Positions 38,587 through 49,437 of a stretch of DNA of 64,000 nucleotides are shown piece after piece; within the stretch, counting starts at the first letter, position 1, and each line of letters begins with the position of its first letter. A program made the position numbers and the translations under genes. Source of the DNA: Amblyomma americanum (lineage: Eukaryota > Arthropoda > Arachnida > Ixodida > Ixodidae); the NCBI RefSeq assembly GCF_052857255.1, contig NC_135500.1:162117689-162181688 (forward strand). The letters run 5' to 3'. The notes below the pieces were generated by a model that made no database searches, was not told where the DNA came from, and saw nothing but the letters and a program-made list of their open reading frames with translations.

Positions 38587-38852
38587 GGTGAACTGCAGCG
38601 GTGGCCTAGTGGTTGAGCATCCGCCTCGCATGCGGCAGGTTCGGAGTTCGATCCCCAGTGCCATTGTATCGCCGGGTACCCACCGGTGATTCAATGAGTG
38701 CAAGCTTCCCCTGGCCAGGTGCTCGTTTTATTGAGGGCGAATTGCTTGGGAATGGGTCTGACCCCCACCTTGAGCATACGAAAAAAACCTTCGGCAATGG
38801 AGCTCATTGGCCGCAGATATCTTCGCGCCATAAAAATTCATTATCATCATCG
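38587..38852 (+). repeat. tRNA-derived SINE, full length, with perfect TSD
   Basis: The head resembles a tRNA with RNA polymerase III boxes: box A TGGCCTAGTGG (38602-38612) and box B GTTCGATCC (38646-38654). The body ends in an ATTATCATCATC tail. A perfect 15-bp duplication TCTGTGTTGCGGTGC flanks it (38572-38586 and 38853-38867). Its body differs from the Ruka-like copies, so it is a second SINE family. Related copies are at 43235-43494 and, more decayed, 11860-11942. Confidence 0.85.
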
Positions 38853-38867
38853 TCTGTGTTGCGGTGC

Positions 38868-39983
38868 TAGGTTCGACTCGGTAAACTTAATTGGAATTTG
38901 CCCATTGCTCTAGTCGGGCACTGCACGTTGCTTGAACCGCAGTTCGGGTACACTGGTCTCTTGTACGTTTCAGCGTTGTTTTGTTAGCCCGTTATAAACA
39001 GTGTTGTCTGGAGATAACATGGCCGCCCTAAAGGCAGAGGCGCACTCATAGTAGGAGAGCGTGATCTGAATGTCATTTTTAAGTCTGGTGAAAGATATCC
39101 CAAAACAATACCGCATCACGACATAATAAAAAGGAATGATTGATAATCTATAGTTGCTGGCAAAGCCGGATATTCACTGACCATAGCATAAATGTCCTCT
39201 TGGCATGAACCCACATTTTTTTCAACGTGTAAAGTGCGACGTGGAAAATTTGAAATGTGAATGTTTTTTGTGGCCGAGTGAATACAAATTCACTGCATTC
39301 ACTTCATTGCACCCTTTTTGAAGAAGTCGAGGAAGTATATTCAATCAGAAGCTTTCTTATCTGCCTTCTTGAGAGGCCGAAGAAGTACTCAAAGGAGACG
39401 TGAATGGTGAGCAAGTCAAATGAGCAAAAAATATTTTAAGGAAATCTGTTAAGGTCCCATCATCACTATGTGCAGCGGGGTCAAATTTAACAAAAAAGGC
39501 AGGCGAGCAGTCAGATACAAATTAAGCAGGAGTAATTTGCTCATTGCTGTTTTGAAAAACAGGACCCTAAAAACAAGTTGATCCACATAGAAGGCACAAG
39601 ATTAGCTGCACGAGACGTTCGTCTCATCAGCTCCCATTGAAGCGCCGCACAAAAGCCGCAAAAATTCTATGCAGCGCCTGTCCCTTCCTTTTCGCGGACA
39701 ACATGCAGATGACATTCGCCACAAAGAAGACAGAAGCCTCCTAACTCACTAACATAGAAACCTCTTAGTGGGACCCATACTGCAAAAAGTATGCACAGAA
39801 ACCCCCAGATACCGCAAGGCTTCGTAGGGCCAACTGATGCTACTAAAAAGGCTTAGTTCAGTAGCACAGTGGTCTAACACAATCTCCTTTAATTCCCATG
39901 CTACGGTGCTGCGTGCGAGGCAGTGCGTGTGCACGGTGCGTGAACACGGTGCGGTAAGTGCGTGTGGATATATTATATTACAG
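38868..39983. other. Unrecognised DNA, possible intron
   Basis: No repeat or gene recognised. A strong donor-like GCG|GTAAGT lies near 39951, only about 30 bp before the acceptor-like TTACAG at 39978-39983; that spacing is too short for an intron. Confidence 0.35.
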
Positions 39984-40013
39984 GTAAATATTGTAAAAAA
40001 AATTTTTGCGTTG

Positions 40014-40234
40014 ATGCAAAGGTACCGCGTACTGAAGACATTCCCTCTACTAGTAGCCACGCTGCTTGCCGCAGCCACCGCGATGTGTTTCACGGTCTTT
40101 ATAAGTAAAATATTCGCCGAACACAATCTTCTAATCAGTCGACCTTTAGGCGTTTACAGAAATGTCACAGAGAAGGCCCCATCTCCAAACGTGGCCGCCT
40201 CCCATGGCAGCCCAGATCTTTTCCTTTGCTGCAG
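40014..40234 (+). CDS. Candidate exon: N-terminus of a type II membrane protein
   Basis: From the ATG at 40014 the translation has a short basic stretch (QRYRVLK), a hydrophobic run of about 20 residues (FPLLVATLLAAATAMCFTVF, a likely signal anchor) and a polar stem with an N-glycosylation sequon (NVT). This layout is typical of Golgi type II enzymes such as glycosyltransferases, but no catalytic domain is in the window. It is preceded by a possible acceptor (CAG at 39981-39983) and followed by possible donors CAG|GTGCGG (40235) or GCG|GTAAAC (40240). The Kozak context is weak (T at -3). The frame is open upstream to 39837, and a chance ORF cannot be excluded. Confidence 0.3.
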
Positions 40235-40240
40235 GTGCGG

Positions 40241-43234
40241 TAAACCTCGTCACAGCACTCTCTCCGTGTTCCCGTCTCACTCTTCTTTGCATCTTGTGTG
40301 CTTATCAAATGAATTAGTACAAGGCTTTACAAAAAGATAATACGAAGAGGAAAGAATATGAAAAAGATCAACTCAGAAATATCAATACTTTTGAGCGGAC
40401 GTCACAAGCGCGCAATGTCATAGTAGCAAAGAAAAATACAAATAAAGGGCACTGTATGCAAGTAACTTCGAATGCGTTTTCCCACTCGTATGACAGCAAA
40501 GATAACGCACGACCTGAAAAACAAGGAAAAATTTGTTATGCTGTTCACAAATTTTCACGAAGGAAGCCAAGTGTGAAATTTATTTTTTCCTGGACACTTC
40601 AATTCCACACGCGCTTAGGCCGCATAAGCTGCCACTGCGCTCCTACAATGCAGTGTATTCCGAGAGAAATACATCCGCCGTTCTTCCCAAGTACACTGGC
40701 CTGCCGTCATCATAAATCCGGGTAGAGCCACAGGACGGGCTCACTTTCTCCACAGTCACTCGTTCCCCGTTTTATCCCTCGCTTCCCGGGCGCTAACGGA
40801 CCACATGATGTACCTCACCCGCTATCTTTACGACACATCCGCGTGTACTCGCAATTCCAGCCGCATGAGGCTCGGCTTAGCTGCACGCAGCATCAATGCC
40901 GGCGATTTTTTTTTTACGACTGTGCCTGCTGGCATAAAGTATTCGCGAATCGGTCTTGCACAACTAGCTGTGCAAACTCCTGCGCTAGAGCATAGTAACT
41001 CGGCAGCATACTAGCCTTGCGTAATACAATCGGACAGATTCCAAGCTCTGTCTGAATTCAAATAATAAAATTTCGGACATCGTGTGTCACAGGGGCGCTT
41101 CTGCGGCTGTTATTCCGGCCCATCCACACATAAATCATTTTTTGGGCGTGGGTGTTCTGCTCTATCGTTCTTTCCTGCAAATAGTGCAAATATTGTTCAT
41201 ATCACCTGGCACAAGGCCTATGAAAGAATGTTGGTGTCAGACAATCCTATTAATTAGTACGGCTTTCCGTGTGGTGTTCTCTGGGCTATGGTATTTTTTA
41301 TAACCCTTTGTTATTTATTCCCACATAGTAAATTGTTTGGGGCGACCAAGGCGCTTCGTTCGAGCGAGCGTTTCTTAACGTTAATGACGAAACTTTCTGG
41401 GGACACATGAAAACGCAGCCTTTCACAAATGGAGCTGCAATACACAATAGTGAAATTCATATCTGAAAAACACAAGACATGAATAATGTACGCAAGGGAC
41501 GGCCCTGAACTTCGTCGTTATAGGTGCACTTTTCATACCCTTGTGTCGTGTTTCCCAGCTCTGGTTTTCAGTTCGTCAGGCAGATCGCAGAAACCCGGAC
41601 ATATCAGTGCGCACTGACTTTTGTAAAGCCATGAGGAATAGCGCTAAAAACACGACACAAAGAAAGACACTTGCAGTAAGAGCGCGAACTAACAGCTTGA
41701 TTTTTCAGCAGTTGTCACGAGCAAATATATAATAGTGGGCGCATGTGCGTTAGGTGCTTTCTGACAGACTTGGGAAAAAATGCAGCCATCAACAAAATTA
41801 TAGCTTTTCAAGACTTTCCAAGCCTTTGCAATTCTTCATGGCTTTACCACACGAAAACCAACTATCGCGACAGCTCTTTCTATTGCATTCATGGTATTTG
41901 CAAAATACTCAGCCTGCTCTTATTAATATTATTAGCTATTCGCCTTAACATCTCATAAATGACCACATGGTATAGAGGCAGCATTACGCACGCATACCAG
42001 TTGCTTGGGTTTTATATACGGTCATGCAGATTGTTTTTTGCTTTCATCTTTTTTGGTACACACTCACGCACGGCCCAACCCTTGCGCTGTCTGCCGATTC
42101 TACGCAAAATATTGTCATCTCCTTTGAAGAAATAATGAGATACATGCAACTCTATCTGGTCGGCACTGCAGCACTGTAGGAGCAGAACGAGGCGAAGACT
42201 TCAGCCCAACAGCAACAGCTCATCCGAAACGCACCCTACTTCTCTTTAGTTCCATAACTTAAATCACGAAATAAAATTCTTTGACAGGAGAGCCTAAAGC
42301 AGGAACAATTTCTAATTAGAATCAAGGTTGCTGCTCTATGCGCGTGTCTAAGCCACTCGTTCTCTCTCTGTATCGTTTCTCGTTTTTACGTTTTCGAGAA
42401 TTCTTTCAGAGAGGCACGTTGTCATGAGCTTCTCGCTCATTGCTAGTAAGAGTGGCGGTACGGAGACGGCCGAATAATACGAAACTAGAGCAATGAAAAG
42501 ACAGCCCGCGTCCCGCTTTCTCCTTTCCCCGTGTCGCATTAGGCCGCTGTGGCAGACAGCTACGCGATGCATTCCAACTAGCACGTCCCTACCCTACAGC
42601 TTCCTCAGCTTGCTGACGTCGTTAGCCGTATTCATGAAAATGACAAGCGCTGAAAGAGGTGACAGCGCGAGGAGGTTGTAGACAAAAAGCAGGAGGCATA
42701 GGTGCGGACCGCCGTAAAGACAGTCACAGTTGCCTCATGAGCGTGGATTTTTCGGCGTACGGTGCTCAGAGGACTGTGTTAATGCATAAACATCGCCAGA
42801 GAGAAATTGCGCGAAGTTATTTTAGCCAATATTTGATCTCATTATCTTGAGAATATAAAATTCAACGCTGATGCCTGTTTGTTCTGAGGTATTGCACTAG
42901 CATGAAAACAAAAAATGTTTTACCAAACATGAAATCATTTCCAATGTACTGCGCATGCAAACGCTAATAAAACTTAGCTTACACTTTGTTGAATGGAAAG
43001 TACTTCCGTTTAGCTTCAGTACTCACGGCCAACCAAATCCACCAAATGTCCGAAAATATGTGAAGTTGTTTTGCACCGGTAGCCACAAAATTTACGTCTT
43101 TTTTTTCATTAGACGTAGCAATTTTAAAAGAAGGAGCGTAAACGACACCAATTCTTTCAAATCTCTGCCTCTTCTTTATTTTCTTCAGTCTCGTTCTTCC
43201 CAAAAGGGTCAGATGCCCACGTACACTAAAACTG
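40241..43234. other. Unrecognised intergenic or intronic DNA
   Basis: No continuation exon for the candidate at 40014 was recognised. Frames near 40456-41303 and 42348-42850 lack signatures. Confidence 0.4.
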
Positions 43235-43494
43235 CTTCCCCACCGCAGCATTGGCCACCGGGTTTGCGTATCCGCCTAGCATGCTGGAGGTGCGGGATTC
43301 GTTCCCCAGTACTGCAGGTTCGCACCGGTAAATCAAAGGACACGAACTTTCCCTGATCTGTTGTTCGGCTTATCTGGAGTGAAATGCTTAGAAAAAGGCC
43401 CTTTTACCCCAGCTTGTGCGGGGTAAAAGCCGCATGTCATGGATGTCTCAAGTCAGAACTTCCGTATAGCCTTAAAAACTCATTATCATAATAT
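43235..43494 (+). repeat. tRNA-derived SINE, diverged copy
   Basis: Related to 38587-38852: TGGCCACCGGG at box A, GTATCCGCCTAGCATGCTGG, a box-B-like GATTCGTTCCCCAGT, and an end reading AAAAACTCATTATCATAAT. The 3' tail agrees well with the other copy (AAAAATTCATTATCATCAT). No clear target duplication was found. Confidence 0.65.
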
Positions 43495-43677
43495 CAAATG
43501 TACTTTCGCGCCTTTTTTTATACAGCTTGTAACACCAAAGAGGCGCGCGCTGTCTGGCTTTGGAAGAGCAAGGATGATGGTGACACCAGTTACGGCAGTA
43601 ATATAGTGTGAAGCGTCCCCAGTGTAGACATGCGATACTACTATCTCTGAGTTTCCACACGATCGCCGCTACTCTGT

Positions 43678-43778
43678 TATTCAGATTCAGATTCAGATTT
43701 ATTTCAACAACACTTGGTTGCCGAGGAGGCGAACAAAAAGGCAATCAAAAGTTGCCTGACGAAGCGTCCGCCCCCTTT
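43678..43778 (-). mobile_element. LINE 3' terminus with TCTGAA-repeat tail
   Basis: On the minus strand, GGGGGCGGACGCTTCGTCAG leads into a GGCAA/TTGCC hairpin (43740-43756), an AATAAA-like stretch and (TCTGAA)n (43678-43700). This is the 3' end of a LINE family different from the adjoining one. It may belong with the RT fragment at 47700-48160, split by the element between them, but about 360 bp of expected coding sequence is missing. Confidence 0.6.
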
Positions 43779-43822
43779 ACATCATCACATCATCACATCA
43801 CATCACTTTATTTTCCTTAAAG

Positions 43823-43836
43823 ACCCCTTGCGGGGT
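43823..43836 (-). other. LINE 3' hairpin with GNRA-type loop
   Basis: ACCCC-GCAA-GGGGT: a 5-bp stem capped by a GCAA tetraloop, 17 bp before the TGATG tail. Such stem-loops are bound by the element's RT in L2/CR1-type elements. Confidence 0.55.
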
Positions 43837-43856
43837 GTTACATAAGGGGTGGGTTT

Positions 43857-46703
43857 TTATGAAGTACAGGTGTTCAATGCAGTCATGAATGTTCCAGGGC
43901 AGGTGATGGCAGCGATATCGTGGGGAAGGCCGTTCCAGTCAGCTGCTACTCGGCAAAAAAATGAATTAGAGAAAACAGTGGTACGGGCACGTGGGCGCAA
44001 GACTTGAAGAGGGTGACTGATGCGATGGGATCTGCGCGGCGGGGGTGCGCAGATGTAGGGTTCTTGTCTGAGTGGCGAATAAAAACACTTGTGAAATAAG
44101 ACGAGACTGGCAGTGCGACGGCGAGCAGAAAGATTAGATAGACCTGATTGCAATTTTAGAGATCATATGCTAACGTCGTATGAATACGAGGAATGAATGA
44201 ATCTGGTGGCCCTGTTCTGCACAGCTTCGAGGGCGTTTGTTAGGTATGCTTGGTGAGGGTTCCAGATGGCCGATGCGAATTCCAGTTTAGTTCTGATGAG
44301 TGAAATGTATGCTTGTAGTCTTACATGTTGAGGGGCATCCCGCAGGTGACGTTTCAAGAAGCCAAGTGTTTTATTAGCTGATGATATCAGGTTAATCACA
44401 TGCAGACGCCAGGATAAATCATTAGAAATGGTGATACCTAAGTATTTGTACGACTGGACGAGGTCGACAGAGGAGTGAGAAATTGTGTACTGGAAAACAA
44501 AAGGATTTCTGCGGCGGTGAAAAGACATATACTTACATTTGTTAGGGTTGAGTGTCATCAGCCGCTGCAAACACCAGTTTTGCACATGGTTTAGGTCAGC
44601 CTGTAGGGATTCTTGGTCAGAAGGGTTAGTGACTGAACGATAAATAACGCAGTCATCAGCAAACAGACGGATATGACAAGATACATGCTGGGGTAGGTCG
44701 TTAATGTAAATAAGGAATAACAAAGGACCGAGAACGGAACCCTGCGGGACGCCGGAGGTTACTGGAAGCGGGTGGGAGGGCTGATTATTAATGAAGACAG
44801 ACTGAGAACGATGCGTGAGGAATTCTTTAATCCACGCGATGATGTTTGGATCTAGGTTCAGCTGAGAGAGTTTGAGAAGCAAGCGTTGATGAGGTACTTT
44901 GTCGAAAGCCTTAGCAAAGTCTAGGAATATGGCATCAGTTTGTAGGTTAGTGTCAAGGTTGGCGTGAATGTCATGAAGAAAAATGGCTAGCTGGGTTTCG
45001 CAGGAAAAACCTTTCCGAAATCCATGCTGGGACGGATGGAAGAAGTGATTGGAATCTAGGAATTGTATGATTTGGCTGTAAATGACATGTTCCATTAATT
45101 TGCAGGGCACACTTGTTAATGAAATAGGGCGATAATTAAGAGGTGAATCAGTAGTACCTGTTTTGTGGATGGGAACGACCTTCCCCACTTTCCAGTCGTC
45201 AGGTATGGTTCCTTCAGACAATGATTGCGTAAACAGTGCACAAAGGATACTGGAGCAAGCTAGTTTAGCGTTCTTTAAAATCTTTGAGCTTATATCATCT
45301 ATGCCGGTAGCGGATGAGTTCTTTATTTTATCAATTATGCATGAAATTCCGCTACTGTTGAACGTTATGGGTTCCATGGCTGTGGTTATAACAAGTGGTA
45401 GTGTAGAACAGGGCAATTCGGATTCGTCAGTAAAAACGGACGAAAAAGCAGTGTTAAATGCGTTTGCACATTCGGTATCAGTCATTGTAACACCGGCATT
45501 GTTAGTGAGGGTGATAGCGCGCGTCTCTTTTGGGTTTATCACTTTCCAGAATTTTTGGGGGTTATCGATTATCATTTTTGGTAGGTCGACTTCGTAGAAG
45601 CAGCGCTTAGCTTTAACAATCGCGGCCAAGTACAAGTGTTCCACTTCATGGTATTTTACCCACGCATTTGGGTTTCCTTGTCGCTTCGCTGTACGAAATG
45701 CGCGTTTTTTCTTATTTTCGAGTCTTTTTAGTGTTTTGGTGAACCACGGCTTCTGATTACGCTTCCTAAAACTGCACGTCGGGATATATTTATTGGTTAC
45801 GTCAGCTATTTTATGTTTGGAGAGTGTCCAGTTTTCATTTACACTTCTGCTATAAAAGGATGTTTCAAACATTGACAAGAAGTTATTTAATTCATTGCTG
45901 ATTGCTTCGTAGTTTCCCTTGTCGTAGAGCATAATAGTTTTCCGGGAAGGTTCATTTAACACAGGTGTAAAGCTGAAAGTGGCATGAATTACTTTATGGT
46001 CGCTGATTTCGCGGAGGTACGTAAGGGATTCTAAGCTATCTGGATGAGTGGTCAGAATGAGGTCTAGAGTGTTAGCTGCTTCTCCTGCGACACGTGTTGG
46101 TTCAGATACTAATTGGGTCAAATTAAAATTAAGACAGATATCAAGGAATTCTCTCGACTCTTCCTGACTGACCATGGGCTGAGGTTGACTATTCCAGTCG
46201 ATATTGGGGTAGTTGAAATCCCCAAATAGGAGGATATGTGCCTTAGGGTGCTTTGAAACCAGTTGATTTAGGATATTGTGAAGCTTGCGAGGAAAGTCGG
46301 GACTACTTCGAGGTGGTCTATAGCACACCCCAATTAGAAGTGACAGGGGTGAAGCACGGCACATGAGCCATAGTATTTCCAAGTCCGAGCAGACATTGAT
46401 AACGGAGCATGATAACTGTTCGTTGACGGCAATTAGAACTCCCCCTCCGCGGGCTTCTTTCCTATCGGCGCGAAAAAGACGAAAATTTGGCAAATCAAAC
46501 AAGATCTCTGAGTCATTTATATCGCTGTTCAACCACGTTTCGGTTAATACAAGTAGATAGCTGCCTGATGATGAAATAAGGTTTGACACGATATCGCGTT
46601 TCGGCAAGAAGCTGCGGATGTTAGTAAAGATAACCGATAGGGAAAAGTTGGCACGAGGAGTAGGTGGGGAATAATGCGGTGGCCGGCAGGGGTGAGTTGA
46701 TTG
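43857..46703 (-). pseudogene. ORF2: APE endonuclease and reverse transcriptase
   Basis: The protein nicks target DNA and copies element RNA. Endonuclease landmarks: FTNIRSF just upstream of 46607, LTETWLN (residues 21-27 counted from 46607), [13 protein letters not shown] (126-138), NTLDLIL (179-185) and ISDHKVI (201-207). [22 protein letters not shown] (491-510), [14 protein letters not shown] (527-540), [15 protein letters not shown] (562-576, motif A), [20 protein letters not shown] (618-637, motif B), FADD (649-652, motif C) and [14 protein letters not shown] (720-733). One in-frame TGA (44163-44165) interrupts the C-terminal region, then 102 more codons follow. TGA here could be a CGA that lost its CpG. 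No ATG precedes residue 82, inside the endonuclease, so the ORF has no ordinary start. Confidence 0.85.
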
Positions 46704-46706
46704 TTA
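46704..46706 (-). promoter_or_regulatory. ORF1 stop in readthrough-type context
   Basis: The ORF1 terminal TAA is followed by CAA TCA, which fits the stop-CAR-YYA consensus known to favour stop codon readthrough. ORF2 continues directly in the same frame. A chance match to CARYYA is about 1 in 512. Confidence 0.45.
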
Positions 46707-47561
46707 AGATATTTCTTTAGCAGTTTCAGAACTTTCATCAAAAATGTAACGCTTTGGGCCGATATGCAGCGTTTTAAACCGCAGGGAATAAGACACAGAC
46801 TTTGCCTTAGCGAAAGCTATAAGCTGTTTTCGGCAATTCTGGACGCGGCGCGAAAAATCTTCACCTACGCTGTAGCCTGTATCTTTGAACTTTGGACCTT
46901 TGGAAAGAACTTATTCTTTTGTTTTGAAGGATGTAAATTTGACGACAATCGGGCGTTGCCGATCCTGAGAGTGTCTTCCGAGGCGGTGAGCACGTTCAAT
47001 TTCGATTGGGCTTAACTGAATATCAAGGTATTGAGAGCAGTGGCGAGTGATTATTTCTTCGGATTGCGAATAGGTTTCAGAGGGGTTGGTATCAGGTAAA
47101 CCATAGAAAATTAGGTTGTTTCGCCGGGAGCGGTTTTCAACGTCTTCCAGGCAAGCCTCTAGCACACTAACTAGGCGAGTCGTTTCGGTCGTAGTGGTTT
47201 GGATTGCTTCTAGGTCAGTGCGCATTGTAGACAGATTTCGGCAGTGAGTTTCTAAAGTGCTGAGACGGGTGGTGAAGTCTGCCATTTTTTGGTCCATTGA
47301 GAGAAGTTGGCTCTTAAGCTCCTGCACTTCAGTTACTAATGTGGTCTGGCTAGAAGACATCTTTTTTAGTTCGTCAAGAATAATGTCTAGCTTGTCAGGA
47401 CCGGGGTTGCTCTCAATATCACCACACGACAGTAACAAAGAATGGACAACGTGAAGACACTCAACACTGATAACAAGGCAGCACTGAGGGCTCGGGAGCT
47501 GCACCAAAACATAGTTACTCGTTTTCTTTGAAAAGAGACTGTAATGGCCACCAGCCTGCAT
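46707..47561 (-). pseudogene. ORF1: 2A-like leader, coiled coil, RRM-like domain
   Basis: The first in-frame ATG is at 47559-47561; the frame is open upstream to 47654 without another ATG. It encodes about 55 residues with a hydrophobic stretch ending in CGDIESNPGP (2A-like), then a heptad-rich segment (DELKKMSSSQTTLVTEVQEL, onward to LEACLEDVENR), then RRNNLIFYGLPDTNP and IERAHRLGRHSQD, typical of the L1-ORF1-like (Transposase_22) RNA-binding fold. ORF1 proteins coat element RNA as trimers. One premature TAA lies at 46911-46913; the same frame continues with YSVGEDFSRRVQNCRKQL and IGPKRYIF to the terminal stop at 46704. The premature stop probably inactivates this copy. Confidence 0.75.
47397..47423 (-). 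promoter_or_regulatory. 2A-like ribosome-skipping motif
   Basis: Encodes GDIESNPGP, an exact match to the D-(V/I)-E-x-N-P-G-P core. It is preceded by a leucine-rich stretch (SLLLSC), as is usual for active 2A sequences. It would release an N-terminal leader from the rest of ORF1 between Gly and the last Pro. Confidence 0.7.
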
Positions 47562-47699
47562 GGCGAAGACGAGCGGATTAGAGAACTGTGTTGTGGCACA
47601 GCCACCGAGCCCACAGAGTGCCGGTGACGGTCGCTGTTCATTTATAGTTGACACGTTGAATGTAGTCGCTGACTCGTTTGTTCATGATATTCGTGATAG

Positions 47700-48160
47700 T
47701 TAATATCTGATGTTTTTCAAAAGTGGGGCTGAGGGGGCTCTATATGGAGAGTTTTCTATTAATCGTATGACTCGTTTTTGTAGTATAAGCAGGTTTTCTA
47801 TGTTTGCTTTTGTCGTAGTTCCCCACACAAGAATACAATAGTGCAAACGAGAAAAAACTAGACTATAATACAACTGCTTTTTTAACCACATTGGTAGTAA
47901 GTTAATTACTTTGAAGATAATTTCGATTGATTTGGAAATATCTTTTCGTATTTTTTCTATGTGCAGAGGCCAGCTCAAATTTTCTTGAAAAATAACCCCC
48001 GAAAATTTGTGAGAGTTTAATCGTTCTAGGTGTTCCCCACGAAATTGTATAATAGGTTCTCTATTGATGGCTTTATTTCTGGAACGGAAAATAATGTACT
48101 TTGTTTTATTAGTTGTCAGGGCTAATTGATTAATGTTAAGCCATTGTGATGGTGTATGGG
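47700..48160 (-). pseudogene. LINE RT fragment, truncated at both ends
   Basis: Minus-strand frame with RT thumb-region landmarks: WLNINQLALTTNKTKYIIF (after motif C), NSHKFSGVIFQENLSW, YYSLVFSRLHYCILVWGTTT and ILQKRVIRLI. It resembles the family at 33217-34660 more than its neighbour at 43779. The catalytic motifs are absent, the 5' end is truncated near 48160 and the 3' end stops where the next element begins. The first codons (MVRKYSRTRSHTP) are probably not coding homology. Confidence 0.75.
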
Positions 48161-48189
48161 AACGGGTTCGCGAATATTTCCTGACCACG

Positions 48190-49364
48190 CATTTGCTGGC
48201 AGCAGCAGTAGTGGTTTCTTAAAATAATAATAAAAAGAGAGAATAAGATTTTTGCTAGCCCCGGCATCTGTCATCGCTACTTAAGCACCTGAGCTGGGGC
48301 AGCGGAAATCAAGAATATCAGGCAGAAGGAAGTGAAAGAGATGAGGGGACAGGAAGAGAGGATAGGGGAAGAGATAATATACACAAACTATTTACACAAT
48401 AAGAAATGTGTGCAGGTTGCGCGTGTGATTAGTTCATGATGAAGCAGCGTGCAGTGTTAACTGGCAGCGTCTTATGACCACGCTTCATGCCCAATCACCA
48501 CAATGAATGAATTAAGCGCAAGACAAAATGAGCGCGTTGGGGACGCTTACCTGTGATCACACGTGAGCGTGCGCCGCGCCCCAAGACGACGAATGTATCG
48601 AGAAGCACATGCAGGGAATTGACGTGTGCTCGCCGAATGGTGTTACGCGTCGTCAGTGGAGCACCCATCACTAATGGCTGAAGGTGCCTTCAGCCATAAA
48701 GATTCAGCCATAAAGATCACGCGGCAGCGCGCGGCGACGGCGTTGACAAAGCGAGCGACAGGGCTTGCGCTTCTCAGAGGTAAGAAGTCTCTGCCGACTT
48801 TTTTGTAGCACTGCAGTATTTTTCTGTAGAGCCTTTCTCTAGTTGTGTTCATACGACAGTGGACAGTACAATGTTAATGAAAGTTCTGTTGGTACTACAA
48901 ATCTTTCTGTTGTCACAAGTTCATGGCCAAAAATAGTACAAAAAATGTATTGTGAAGGCAAAAAATGTCGTGGTTTTCCACAAAGAGAAATGAAAATAGC
49001 GCAAAGAAGAAATGCCATAGGCCAGAAAATGGAAAGCGCACTCTAAGCCAAAAAGGACTAAAAGGTGGTGAGAGGTTAGTCTCTTTGGGGACCAACTAAT
49101 TTGCCACAACCATTAGTCCATTTCGGGATCAACTGCAAAGAGCGGAAATGTTGGTTCCCTAGAAAAGAGGCGCAAGCGTTTGTCCCCCGGAGCAGTCTTT
49201 GCAAGAAAAAATACAAGCGAAGCACAATTTCTAGTGCAAATTAAAGCGGGATGATCCGGGCGGAAGCACTAATTACATAAAACACTTACACAAACCACCA
49301 CCAGTTATTAGAACAAGAAAAGAGACAGAAATCAACACACATGAAAATACCAGGATTCAAACAC
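48190..49364. other. Unrecognised DNA, possibly old repeat
   Basis: 48190-48400 has a purine-biased composition suggestive of the 3' end of a dispersed repeat on the minus strand, but no coding signature. A 24-bp near-perfect palindrome lies at 48674-48697. No gene recognised. Confidence 0.35.
48674..48697. repeat. 24-bp palindrome
   Basis: ATGGCTGAAGG and CCTTCAGCCAT pair around a 2-base centre. The downstream copy TTCAGCCATAAAGAT partly repeats the right arm. Confidence 0.6.
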
Positions 49365-49437
49365 CACCTTTAGACCGGGAACGAAAGCAGCCGATTGTTA
49401 CCGAGTGGCCATGACTCACAACCCGAGCAAGGGCCGG
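49365..49437 (-). repeat. tRNA-like sequence, possible SINE head
   Basis: On the minus strand, GGCCACTCGGTAACAATCGG leads to a box-B-like GTGTTTGAATCCTGG, spaced roughly as in a tRNA. It does not fold as an intact tRNA by eye and lacks a clear anticodon arm. Probably a decayed SINE or tRNA pseudogene. Confidence 0.3.

Larger units (their letters stand above)
43779..47660 (-). mobile_element. Near-complete CR1/L2-like non-LTR retrotransposon
   Basis: About 3.9 kb on the minus strand: a short 5' end, ORF1 with a 2A-like motif and coiled coil, ORF2 with APE endonuclease and reverse transcriptase, a 3' hairpin with a GCAA tetraloop (43823-43836), and a TGATG-repeat tail (43779-43806). ORF1 and ORF2 share one reading frame from 47654 to 43857 (1266 codons) with just three stop codons and no frameshift. 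The 5' boundary is not exact and target duplications were not found. It is the least decayed element in the window. Confidence 0.85.

Noticed and set aside
43678..48160. The 3' end at 43.7 kb and the RT fragment at 47.7 kb as one LINE split by a clean insertion
   Set aside because: About 360 bp of expected RT C-terminal coding sequence is missing and no target duplication was found, so the link stays unproven.
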